Below are positions 41,948-51,310 of a stretch of 64,000 nt of DNA, in pieces. Where the stretch lies: contig JASXTE010000036.1 of NCBI GenBank assembly GCA_030280995.1, positions 168,404 through 232,403 of the forward strand, given 5' to 3'. Within the stretch, counting starts at the first letter, position 1. Every line of letters begins with the position of its first letter. The notes beneath the pieces are model-generated. The model did no database searches, was not told where the DNA came from, and saw only the letters and a list, made by a program, of their open reading frames with translations. The position numbers and the translations under genes were made by a program. The stretch is from Hemileia vastatrix. Its lineage: Eukaryota > Basidiomycota > Pucciniomycetes > Pucciniales > Zaghouaniaceae.

Positions 41948-44900
41948 GGACACTTGTTCTCCTCTGCCTTTTTCAACACTTGACTGATTCGTGAGCAGTA
42001 AAAGTTGCCAAACAATCTGTTGGTAGGGTTCAAGGAGATTGCCTTGAACCTGGACAAGAGCAACAGTAGTTCAAATACCCGAAATGCAGCCAGTGCAACA
42101 ACTGGCCATTGTCATTAACATGGAGCAACATCAACATCAACATCAAACTGGCAAAGCAGCGTAATCTGTCCAGGTTGAGTCAGACCTCGGGTCCAACAAG
42201 TTGGCCTTCTTACCCAATTCACCCGCAGTTACACCAGGTTGCCTTTAACAGCTTAAAGTGCTGATTTTCAGAATTAAACTGTCTCCGAGATTTACCAAGT
42301 TGGTCCAACACATTTGTACACTTGTTGAAGAAAGAATTTTTCTCTTGATTAACAATTACTCATCACATAATGATTCTAATGATTGTTCCATCAAAAGCTG
42401 TTGTTACTGTTACTCTCACTCGATTATTTCTACTGGATTTAATCGCTCTTGATGGCTGGTTTCGAATGCGATAAAGAGCCGAATAAAATCCTTGTCACAT
42501 TCAGTTGATACTTTTTAACTTATCTCCCTTTTTAACTGATTAATTTCTCTATTTTATTTGTGCGATGATTTCACATCAATTCAAGTTACTGACAGGGATA
42601 AATTCAAGGTTGATCAAGGATCGATAGGTCATCGTAGGATTTTTTTTGTAATTATAGTGACAAGTAGCAAATTTGTAGATGAAGAAACAATCACAACAGA
42701 GGACTAAATGGTCGGTAACAATTTAACAGAAGAAACATTTCAACCAACAACGAAGAATCAGCGAGTCAACTGGTGAAAGCCATTGATGTAGTAACAAGGT
42801 TAACACACCCACTAATGTTTCAACAGATTACAAAGAACTAAATACAAAAAGAACATTCGGGAAGGAGTACATTTGTGTATCTTCAACTGTGACAGAGAGG
42901 ATCGCAAGGATCGTTTAACTGGCGTGAGTGATTAAGTGCGATTATGGAATTGACTTCAATAACAAAGCTAAACTCGATGTGACTGACATCGGGCATCCTT
43001 AGGTTGACCATTTAATTTTCTCAATCTACTCTGACTGTTCTGACTATCAAAAGTGTTGACAACACTGACATTATTGACATTATTGACAGTGCAAGATGTT
43101 CCAAGTGAGTTCAGCTGTTACCCTTTGAGTTGATCTTTGAGGTTTTTAAGGTGTTTGAAGTTTTGTAAAGGATGGTCCATGAACCCATGAACCCAGTCCC
43201 AAGTGTTCTTGATTTACTCGTTCCAGGTGGAATGATGTTCCCTTTTACTTGGTCATCTTTTCCTTGCTGCGGGATCTTGTGAGACTTTTTTCTTACTTCG
43301 CTTGTCAAAGAAGAAAGTGTGAATATGTGCACAAGTTTGACAGATTTACCCGAATCGCCAGGTAAATCCTTGTCAATTGTCTTTTGCCGAGGTGGCAGTT
43401 GTTCAGTTTTTCAGCCACTACCTCTGAACAGCATACAAGAGTTATCCCTGGTTCAAGTAAAAGTAAAATCTTTGCACTCGTCGAACTGTTGAAACAGGAC
43501 AAACAACACGCTCGAAGCAGCCGGTTTAAGGTTTTCAAGTTCTCAGTTTCACTTTTCCTTTGCATTCATTGAACAAGCAGTTGGTTCTTCTTGCTTTTAC
43601 TTTCTCTCTTGTAATTTATTTTTCACCCACACACATGGCTTGTGAGAATGTTCTAATCCTGTTGTTTCGCTCCTGCTTCTTTTCAGTGGATTCAGAGGAT
43701 TCAGTGTGAATGGGATAAAAGTGTCTTTCAGTTTGCCAGTTGCAACCCTCTCGGTAACTGTACTCTGCTTTTTTCTCTTTCTTCTTTCCTCCTTGTTCTT
43801 TCATTCCATAGTTCTTCAGGTTCTTTCGCTGGTTTGTTTCCTCCTTTCCTCTTTCCTTCTTTCCTTCGTTCCTTCGCTACTGTCCAATTGTACAATGAAA
43901 CGAGCCACTGAGAGATTTATTCCTCCCACTGGTCAAAGGGTCAGTCTTGTGTGAAATCCTGCTACAAATCATATACTACCCTTTGCCTCCCGTCCTGTTA
44001 ACCTCTTTTCTCTTGCAAATGTTCCTCTCTCCTGTCCTTTTCCCTTTCCTTGCCCAGGGCAACAGGTCAACAACAAGGCCAACTGACCAGCAGCCTGGCT
44101 GCCTAACTGCCCAACTGGCCGAATGGCCGAATGCCCGACAGCCACACTGACCAACAACCCAACAAGCCAACAACTCTTCAACCCTACACACCAACAGCCC
44201 AAAAGTAGGAAAGACAGGCTTCAGTCGGACACAACCTCTGACCTTGGACAAAGTATAGCCCTTTACTTCCTCTACTTTCTTTTTTCCTTTCACTCCGAAT
44301 GAGTGACATTCAAATGCGCCCACTTTGACTACTTTGACCATTTTGGCCGGCTGAAAAAAGAATCCAAGGCGAAGAAGAGAAAATTTTCTTGGACACACGT
44401 TCGAACTTGCTGAGGTCCAAAATCACCAGTGACCCAGTTCACCCGACACGAGTGACCTATCTTTTTCTTTTTTCTTTCCCTTTGAACCCTTTTCCTTTCT
44501 TCCTTTGTATTATTTTGTCCGTTTCTTTCCGTTTTTTCTTCTTTTTCTCCCTTTTTCTCTCTCCATTCACCCTTTACAAGTCTTCCTACTCCCATTCACC
44601 CTACTTAACCCTTTGATACAACGGACCTTATGGGCTCCTCCACTCCTCGGACCCTCTGCACTCGTGCTGAACAAGAGAGTTAGAATAGAGAAAATAGAGA
44701 AAATAGAAAAGAAAAGGAGAAAAAGCAAAAAAGAAAAAAATGAAAGAACACAGAGCATAGAACACAGAACACAGAACACCGGACACAGACAACAGACGAT
44801 AGACAACGGAGAAAACGGATATGAAAGAATCAAAGGACCAACGGAACTAATGGGTAATCGACTTTACCTGTCAGTGAGTGTGAGTCTCTCACAGTCACAA

Positions 44901-45444
44901 GTTTCACAGAGTAAAACTCACGTGGTTCATGTTTCCCTTTCAAGTGTCCAGTGGCTATTTTTACCTGATCCATCATATGCCAACTGAGAAGGAGTAGATG
45001 TGATGATTGGCATGAACAAATCATATTCATCGCCCAGTGACTGAGTGAAAAATCAGTACAATCAGCACATTGAGGACAGTTCAGGGACAAAGAGGACAGA
45101 ACAGATACCTTTTTGTCAGCAGGAAATATTGTTCTTCATCTTGCGTTCTTTTACCTGAGTTCTTGTGAAAGCGAAGAAAAACATTTCAACCCTGACAGTC
45201 GCTAAGCAGAAGGCCCACTGGTCACTTGGTTTTTCGATTTTACACCGACTGTTCAAAGGAGAATCTGTTCGAGCCTCCTTCTTACCAGGACAGCCCTGTT
45301 AATCTGAATTTTGTTTGGCAGACTGGTGACAATTTACATATTTGTCGCATATGAATTTACGGTGACCGATAGGTCGGCATGTGTTGTTTAGCATTTTCCC
45401 GTTTTGGGAGTCCGGTAGTGTCAGTGAGCATTCAAGCGGTAGAA

Positions 45445-45445
<1 letters not shown>

Positions 45446-45475
<30 letters not shown>

Positions 45476-45476
45476 A
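45446..45476. repeat. (GAA)n microsatellite
   Basis: 31 nt purine run of about nine GAA units. Its complement reads as a Leu-rich frame with no homology. Confidence 0.9.
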
Positions 45477-45756
45477 CGAACAAGGAGAAGGAGAAAAAGA
45501 AGAAGGAATAAAGTGGAGGACAACAAAAGGCCAGAGTGACCAGGTGACTGGTCATTCGAGACATAAACTGAACATTGGACAATCTTCAGCACAGCAAGGT
45601 AATTGACGTAAAGGTTGGGTAAAAATAAGATCAGCAACAAGACCCAACGAGGGAAAGGGAATTGAGGCCAACTGTGTTTACGAGGAAGAAGAAAAGTGGC
45701 GAAAAGTTCCAAAAAGGGGAACCAGGGATTTTTCGGCCAGTCTGGAAGAAGGAAGC

Positions 45757-45812
45757 AAAGAAAAAGGGAAAGAAAAAGAAAAAGAAAAAGAAAAAGAAAA
45801 AAGAGAAAAAAA
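45757..45812. repeat. Pure purine tract with AAAAAG units
   Basis: 56 nt uninterrupted A/G run containing about six GAAAAA hexamers, about 700 bp from the EMC7 3' end. Confidence 0.9.
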
Positions 45813-46521
45813 CAGAACATAATAAAAAGTGTCCCGTACTTTTACCTTCGGTTCTTAGGTACTTGGTTGCACAATTTTCTCTGCTCGTGGGTTTGGCTCG
45901 GGGTAAGTCGTCGAGTTAAAGTTAGAGAGTTGCTTAGAGGGACTCTTTCGTCCTACCATTCACACTGGTATTCAGCAATGAGGACTGTTACACCGGCTGT
46001 CTGACCGGTGGTCAAATGATACTCTCACCGTGTCATGCAAACAAAGCAAACAGGAAGCAGGAAGAGACAGTGGAATCGTGGGCAGACAAGAAAGTATACC
46101 AAGTAGACATAAGAAGACAAGAAGACAAGAACACAAGAACAAGTCCGACTTTCTGCTCCGGCAAAGTTCTGAGCCTCCTTCGCATATTCAAAAGAACACA
46201 GATGGGTCTTTCAGTCCTCAAAATGGTTCTTACTCTCTTACTCTCCCTTTTATCGGAAAAATGTTTTCGCTTCTCTTACGCAAATTCACCAGACAGTTCA
46301 GACAGGGGAGGGAATATTTTTTATTTTTCTTCCTACCGGCGAGTGGAGTTGTGTCTCACTTCCTCCTTTCTCTTTCCTCGTTCCTTGTTCAACCATTCAT
46401 GGTAAAAAGTGAAAGGAACCTTAAATTGCCTCCAGACCTGCGTTGAGTGGTGTCGTAAAAAAACCACTGACCAACTGGCCCGTCTTTTAAGGACACTAAA
46501 TCTAGGACAACCTTCAAATTT

Positions 46522-47359
46522 TTATGACCTTTTCTTTGCAATCGCTCTCGAACCTGAAGAACGAGATCCTGAAGATGACGATGGTGGTGGACCGGATCCT
46601 TTGAAATATGATGTGAAGATTTCACTTAACTCAGGCATATCATATTTAGGCATTTGCATGTTTTGCATTTCCTGTAAGTATATACAATCAAAGTTGACAA
46701 TTACAAATTGACAAAGTTTCTCATACTAACCCTCTGTGTTTCAGGATCGGCTGTATTAATCATCTTCGGTAGGACCATGATCAAAAGTAAAGGTAAAACC
46801 ATCATAAGAATCATAGGGTTGAACAAGAAGTCAGTCATTCTCCATGTTTCACGAGTTTGGAAATATTTGTAAGGAGCTTTAGGCTTGAAGCGAAGAGGAT
46901 AATTCAATTGATTGACAGCGTTAGCTTGCATGTAATTAACTTTACGAGCTCTAATTTTGCCTTTGGATGTGATATCAACTCGGATTGGTTCATAAAAGTA
47001 ATCAGGATTGGTCACTTCCACTAAGTAAGATCCAGCAGGTAGGTTTGAGACTATGAATGAACCATCCTTCCTGTTACGATATAAATTTAAATTAGTGGAT
47101 ATATGAAATGATATAAATAGACTTACCTTAAGAAACCAACATATTGACCATAATTTACAATGACTCGAGTTATTGCGAAAAACTCATGAACAGAATCAAT
47201 GTCCGGAGGACTAGTGACTTTACCTTCCACGGTAAATAAATTGGTCGTCACCTCACCGACAGTTGGTTTTCCATCGCCACTTGATTCAGCAGAAGATGGA
47301 ATTTCTTGAGCTCTTATCAAAGTAAAAAGAAAAAGGATACAAATTGCTTGGACCCTCAT
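46522..47359 (-). CDS. EMC7: ER membrane protein complex subunit 7 (three exons, 240 aa)
   Basis: EMC7 is a lumenal beta-sandwich subunit, with one membrane anchor, of the ER membrane protein complex, which inserts tail-anchored and multipass proteins. Exons are 47359-47127, 47070-46731 and 46671-46522; introns are only 56 and 59 nt, with GT-AG ends and correct phase. The ATG at 47357-47359 starts a clear signal peptide (MRVQAICILFLFTLIRA). The joined product contains the conserved block VEVTNPDYFYEPIRVDI, then TSKGKIRARKVNYMQ, the hydrophobic anchor FLFNPMILMMVLPLLLIMVLP and a Ser/Gly/Lys-rich cytosolic tail after MPELSEIF. Total length matches the human protein (242 aa) closely. It is divergent from RABGGTB with 236 bp between start codons. 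The antisense open frame over the last exon is a shadow. Confidence 0.93.
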
Positions 47360-47595
47360 AGATATTAGATAGATGAGACAAAAGATTCGAGAGAACCAGT
47401 ATCCCAAAAGACAGCTGACTATTATTTTTTCACTCGATTTTTCAGTTATGGTGCCATCTGTCATGGTTTAAAAACATATGAAGAACATCGAGTCACAAGA
47501 TGTTGCTGTGAACACACTATTCAGCTGATCAATTGATTCAACGGAACAGATTTTTCTTAAAAATTAGTTGAGTTACTTCATGTGACTATTGAAAA
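47360..47595. promoter_or_regulatory. Divergent intergenic region, likely bidirectional promoter EMC7/RABGGTB
   Basis: 236 bp separates the two start codons on opposite strands, so both promoters and 5' UTRs must fit here unless upstream exons exist. No TATA box stands out. The call is by position. Confidence 0.55.
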
Positions 47596-48654
47596 ATGGA
47601 TAGAAGAGATATTCAAATTCAAGGTGATATCCCAAGTCAAGTACTAATCGAAAAGCATGCCAATTACTTATCGTCATATGCTAAAAATCGAACCGGCTTT
47701 GAACAAACAATGGTTGACTATTTAAGAATGAGCGGTATTTACTGGTCAGCCGTTGCAATGGATTTAATGGGTCGACTTGATCAATTAGGTTCTAAAGAAG
47801 ATATATTTCAATTTATCTCATCTTGCCAAGATCCTGTGGGTGGTGGAATCAGTCCATCCGAAGGACACGATCCTCACATTTTGTACACTCTGTCAGCATT
47901 GCAGATACTAGCAATGCTAGACTATGATTTCAAAAGTAATCAACATATCGATTTCGATAAAGTAGTTGATTTTATAAAATCAATGCAACAACCTGATGGT
48001 TCATTCACTGGTGACATATGGGGTGAAGTTGACGTAAGGTTTTCCCTATGTGCCATTGGTTCACTTTGCATCTTAAATCGTCTAGATGCCATTAATGTTG
48101 ATCTGGCCGTGGATTTTATCCTATCATGTTGTAACATAATCGACGGTGGGTTTGGCTCTCGTCCTGGGTCAGAGTCACATGCAGGATTAATTTATTGTGC
48201 TCTGGGATCACTTTCGCTTTTGGGTCGATTGGAATCACTTCCCGACGCTGATACTTTAGCTTGGTGGTTGGCAGAAAGACAATTACCTGGTTCTGGTGGC
48301 TTGTGTGGTAGACCGGAAAAATTACCTGATCTCTGTTATTCGTGGTGGGTATTGGCTTCACTGTGTATTCTTGGACGTATTTCCTGGATCAATAAGAGTA
48401 AATTGATCAAGTTCATTCTTGCCACTCAAGATACTGAAACTGGTGGTTTCAGCGACAGACCTGGCAACATGGTTGATCCATTTCACACCTGTTTTGGCCT
48501 TTCGGGTTTGTCGTTACTGGCCCATTATTACTCTGGTTCTGGTGATGCTTCAGAATTGCAAGGAGTCGATGTAACACTGAAAAAAATTAATCCAGTTCTG
48601 TGTATGCCCCAATCAGTCGTTGACAAACTTAAAATCAAAATACAAACTTTGTAA
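47596..48654 (+). CDS. RABGGTB: Rab geranylgeranyltransferase (type II) beta subunit (352 aa)
   Basis: Catalytic beta subunit that, with the alpha subunit and Rab escort protein, attaches geranylgeranyl groups to C-terminal cysteines of Rab GTPases in the cytosol. The intronless frame shows the alpha-alpha barrel prenyltransferase repeats with GGF/GGG turns (for example GGFGSRPGSESHAG and TGGFSDRPGNMVDPFH). The zinc ligands are visible: Asp245 and Cys247 in KLPDLCYSWW and His297 in DPFHTCFGLSG. Length is close to the usual 330-350 aa. The start is the first ATG of the frame, just after an AT-rich leader. Its stop is only 95 nt from the MyD88 stop on the opposite strand. Confidence 0.95.
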   Translation: MDRRDIQIQGDIPSQVLIEKHANYLSSYAKNRTGFEQTMVDYLRMSGIYWSAVAMDLMGRLDQLGSKEDIFQFISSCQDPVGGGISPSEGHDPHILYTLSALQILAMLDYDFKSNQHIDFDKVVDFIKSMQQPDGSFTGDIWGEVDVRFSLCAIGSLCILNRLDAINVDLAVDFILSCCNIIDGGFGSRPGSESHAGLIYCALGSLSLLGRLESLPDADTLAWWLAERQLPGSGGLCGRPEKLPDLCYSWWVLASLCILGRISWINKSKLIKFILATQDTETGGFSDRPGNMVDPFHTCFGLSGLSLLAHYYSGSGDASELQGVDVTLKKINPVLCMPQSVVDKLKIKIQTL

Positions 48655-48715
48655 ACTTTGGTAACTTATTAGCAATATTCTTTTATATTACTCATTTATA
48701 CTGTAATAATATACA

Positions 48716-48721
48716 TTTATT
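48716..48721 (-). promoter_or_regulatory. Polyadenylation signal of the MyD88 gene
   Basis: Reads AATAAA on the minus strand, 29 nt after the MyD88 stop. It lies inside the expected RABGGTB 3' UTR, so the two transcripts probably overlap at their tails. Confidence 0.6.
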
Positions 48722-48749
48722 TCACAAAAATATAATACATGAATTGAAC

Positions 48750-49571
48750 TTAGGGCACATTATTGGTCTTTTCACCAAGTGCTGATGATTTGATGGAAGA
48801 AATTAAGCGATTCCACGTCCAGTGGGGAGTTTTATCTTTATCAGTTAGATCTATCTTGGAAATCATTTGCATTACAAGAGGCAACTCACACTTTTGCATG
48901 ATAATTGGAATTAATCGACTTCCCTCTTGGGATGCTAATCCTTGAGCGAAATTCAGTTGAAAGTTAGTTGGAGATGATTTGAAAAATTTTGGTGTGCATA
49001 TAACAAGCACACAACTACAACTAGAAGCCATCGCTGATAAAATTCCTGAGTCTGCCATTTGACCTGCCGGTAAGTCACGATGTTGAAACCAAAGTTTAAA
49101 ACCAACTTTGTTTTCAAGGTATTCGGCTAGCCATAAAACATGATCTAAATCCTCATCTGCATAGCAAACAAATGCGTCATAATTGGTTTTATCTATTAAT
49201 GTACGGCCATCGGGTCTTTGATTGAATTCGTGCGCGTCATTGTAAATCAATTGAGAAATATCTTCGATAATGTCGTAGCGTTCAATTATTTCCAGGGCAT
49301 CTATTAAATCTTTCAAGGTCTTATTATCAATTGTCTTAAGTATGGCAGCAGTTGGATCTTGAGACATTTGTATATTTTGCATTTGATTGTGGTTAAGGCC
49401 AAGAGCTTCGCCCAATCCACGATAGTCTCTAATGGTTCCAGATGCATTTGGAAGCACTTGTACTGGATTCAACAGTGAACTCAAGTTTGTCCTAGTTTTC
49501 TGATGCAGGATTTTGACAGATAATTTAAGAAGGATTTCTTCAGACTGTAAATTGAGGTGGTGGTTGTCCAT
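48750..49571 (-). CDS. Myd88: MyD88-type adaptor: death domain plus TIR domain (273 aa)
   Basis: Cytosolic adaptor linking Toll/TLR receptors to IRAK/Pelle kinases. Residues about 31-108 form a death domain (helical, with GLGEALGLNHNQM and DNKTLKDLIDAL). Residues about 131-268 form a TIR domain: box 1 YDAFVCYADED, box 2 RDLPAGQ with the BB-loop proline, a central SSCSCVLVICTPKFFKS strand-helix, RLIPIIM, and box 3 around HWTWNRL. Domain order and total length fit MyD88 (human 296 aa). It is intronless here, whereas vertebrate MyD88 has several introns. The death-TIR architecture is specific; SARM has a different N-terminus. The start codon is 237 bp from the membralin start on the other strand. 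Confidence 0.87.
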   Translation of the reverse strand: MDNHHLNLQSEEILLKLSVKILHQKTRTNLSSLLNPVQVLPNASGTIRDYRGLGEALGLNHNQMQNIQMSQDPTAAILKTIDNKTLKDLIDALEIIERYDIIEDISQLIYNDAHEFNQRPDGRTLIDKTNYDAFVCYADEDLDHVLWLAEYLENKVGFKLWFQHRDLPAGQMADSGILSAMASSCSCVLVICTPKFFKSSPTNFQLNFAQGLASQEGSRLIPIIMQKCELPLVMQMISKIDLTDKDKTPHWTWNRLISSIKSSALGEKTNNVP

Positions 49572-49808
49572 GACCTAATGAAGTTAGTAGTCAGACGATC
49601 AAAAGAGCCAAACGCTCATGTTTCAACTAACAGGTGCTCTGCCAAAGTAACAAACAGTAGTGACACCTACAACTTTCAACATTCACATCTAAGGACTCTC
49701 ACACACCATTTGATTGAATTAGTCGTCTTGTCCATCTAATTCCTAGACTATTCTTTTGATCATTGTGATTTTATAATGACTCAAAGGGTATAAATTTAAT
49801 GTCAAGAT
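49572..49808. promoter_or_regulatory. Divergent intergenic region between MyD88 and membralin
   Basis: 237 bp between opposed start codons, nearly the same size as the EMC7/RABGGTB spacer. A bidirectional promoter is inferred from position only. Confidence 0.5.
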
Positions 49809-51164
49809 ATGACATCTGCAGCGGCTGAGCCTATTAATCAATTTGGTTCAGACTCATCATCCGTTAGAAACCGTCATCACCGAAGATTTCTACGCTTTGA
49901 TATTAGAGTTACTGATGTATCTGAAGAACAAAATGATACCATTGATATTGAAGTAAGACAAGTCTTTAATTCTCATGAAATATTACGTCAAAGTTACATC
50001 AGAATAGGCTTATGGTACTCTTCAATCATTCCACCCATATGGAGAAGAGGACTCGAGCACACACTTCTGTTTTTTGCACTGATCATTCTTCTCACCTTTG
50101 TCTACTTGCACTTATTACTGGTACACACTCCTTTCAAGTGTCTCTCTGATCTTCAATTTCATAAAAATGGAATACTTCGTATCGAATCAGATGATCATAT
50201 TGTAGAATACAGTTTAGAGGATAGTTTGTTGAAGTTGTCATCTGAAACCAGAAAAAGTTTAAACATCCCTGTTAATGTAGTCACTTTGAATCCTTATGAA
50301 GATGAATGTCTTGGTCCTCAATGGTCTCGAAAATTGTTGAAATCACTCATTAGTACTGAAGCAATTCTTGTCGCTTCACTTAAACCTTTGGCCGAAAAGC
50401 AAGAATCATCAAGGACACTTGGATATGTACGCGATGTCAATTCTGGTCATTTCTATCGATTTGTATTGAGTTCACGTGTGTCTTATGTAACAGCTCTCCT
50501 TGCCATGTTATTTTTTACCTGTGTGATCACCGAACTGATGCGACAAGCATCTAATCGATTTTTGGTACTAATCGTTAGTCTATCAGAACGTCGTACCAAT
50601 AGATCAATTTGGGCTAAAATAGTGATAATTGTTCCAGCAATATTTGGCTTAGCAGCTATCATGGCAGAATATTTTGGTGACAATTCAAAAGCTTTGTATG
50701 TCATTTTAATTGTTTGGACTGCAGACATGTTTTTCGCTATGTCACGATCACATTTGACTAAAAGCCATTGGCCAAAATTTTTTTATCTCTATCACTTCAC
50801 TTTTTACGCCTACGAACATCGTTTTGCATCTCATCATTCAAGTTATGCTCTTCTCACTTCATGGCTGATGACTGTGCACTCGATGGTATGGTTTTTTCAT
50901 CACTGTGAACTGCCTCTCCTCGTCCAATTGGCATCCTCATCATCCACAGCATCCTCTCAATTCTTAGCATCATCATCATCATCATCTTCTTCTTCTTCTT
51001 CTTCTTCTTCTTCTTCTTCGTCACAAGCCTTTCCCCTCATTCATCATGAACCTGATGACCACCAATCAATGCAAAGTTCTCAAAGTTCATCTGACTCAGC
51101 TCAATCAATTGATGAAGACAGCAGTATTCAACAACTTACAGCAAGATGGAGTGAACTGAGATAA
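49809..51164 (+). CDS. TMEM259: Membralin (TMEM259) homologue (451 aa)
   Basis: Multipass ER membrane protein implicated in ER-associated degradation and motor neuron survival. The frame shows a first membrane segment (LLFFALIILLTFVYLHLLL), a lumenal region with IPVNVVTLNPYEDECLGP, further segments after SYVTALLAMLFFTCVI, and the most conserved membralin block: YVILIVWTADMFFA, then WPKFFYLYHFTFYAYEHRF, then LTSWLMTVHSMVWFFHHCELP. It is shorter than human membralin because the first lumenal loop and the tail are reduced. The C-terminal tail contains a long poly-serine run encoded by TCA/TCT microsatellite units. Intronless; first ATG used. Tail-to-tail with the GPCR gene. Confidence 0.9.
   Translation: MTSAAAEPINQFGSDSSSVRNRHHRRFLRFDIRVTDVSEEQNDTIDIEVRQVFNSHEILRQSYIRIGLWYSSIIPPIWRRGLEHTLLFFALIILLTFVYLHLLLVHTPFKCLSDLQFHKNGILRIESDDHIVEYSLEDSLLKLSSETRKSLNIPVNVVTLNPYEDECLGPQWSRKLLKSLISTEAILVASLKPLAEKQESSRTLGYVRDVNSGHFYRFVLSSRVSYVTALLAMLFFTCVITELMRQASNRFLVLIVSLSERRTNRSIWAKIVIIVPAIFGLAAIMAEYFGDNSKALYVILIVWTADMFFAMSRSHLTKSHWPKFFYLYHFTFYAYEHRFASHHSSYALLTSWLMTVHSMVWFFHHCELPLLVQLASSSSTASSQFLASSSSSSSSSSSSSSSSSSQAFPLIHHEPDDHQSMQSSQSSSDSAQSIDEDSSIQQLTARWSELR
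50966..51022. repeat. TCA/TCT trinucleotide repeat encoding poly-Ser in membralin
   Basis: About eighteen serine codons in a row in the cytosolic tail. The codon type switches from TCA to TCT, so two simple repeats abut. Likely length-polymorphic. Confidence 0.9.
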
Positions 51165-51227
51165 CCTTTTTAGTTGTGTGGACAATTCAATAGATAGTTT
51201 ATCACTTGATACCTAAAAATAGAACTA

Positions 51228-51246
51228 AATAAAATGACGATTTATT
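51228..51246. promoter_or_regulatory. Opposed polyadenylation signals of membralin and the GPCR gene
   Basis: AATAAA on the plus strand at 51228-51233 (64 nt after the membralin stop) and AATAAA on the minus strand at 51241-51246 (65 nt after the GPCR stop) lie 7 bp apart. The cleavage sites must fall beyond each other, so the 3' UTRs overlap. Confidence 0.7.
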
Positions 51247-51310
51247 TGATATGGAAGGACATCTTACAAGGATTTGCTTTTGAGATGAATAGATATAGAA
51301 CACATTTGAT

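Larger units (their letters stand above)
32870..46521. other. Gene-free 13.7 kb spacer upstream of ovo
   Basis: No coding exon is supported; the numerous open frames are shadows of CT- or GA-rich DNA. It holds the densest set of pure pyrimidine or purine tracts in the window (33196-33252, 36117-36170, 36803-36868, 40411-40486, 41904-41947, 45446-45476, 45757-45812) plus 6-10 bp tandem arrays (35141-35165, 35804-35844, 38991-39053). The left end must include the ovo promoter and possibly 5' exons. The right end (about 46300-46521) should contain the EMC7 3' UTR, with a minus-strand AATAAA candidate near 46320-46325. Whether it hides enhancers or non-coding RNAs cannot be seen from sequence alone. 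Confidence 0.45.

Noticed and set aside
46409..46711. Plus-strand frame of about 100 codons
   Set aside because: Antisense to the last EMC7 exons, which have strong homology and correct splicing.
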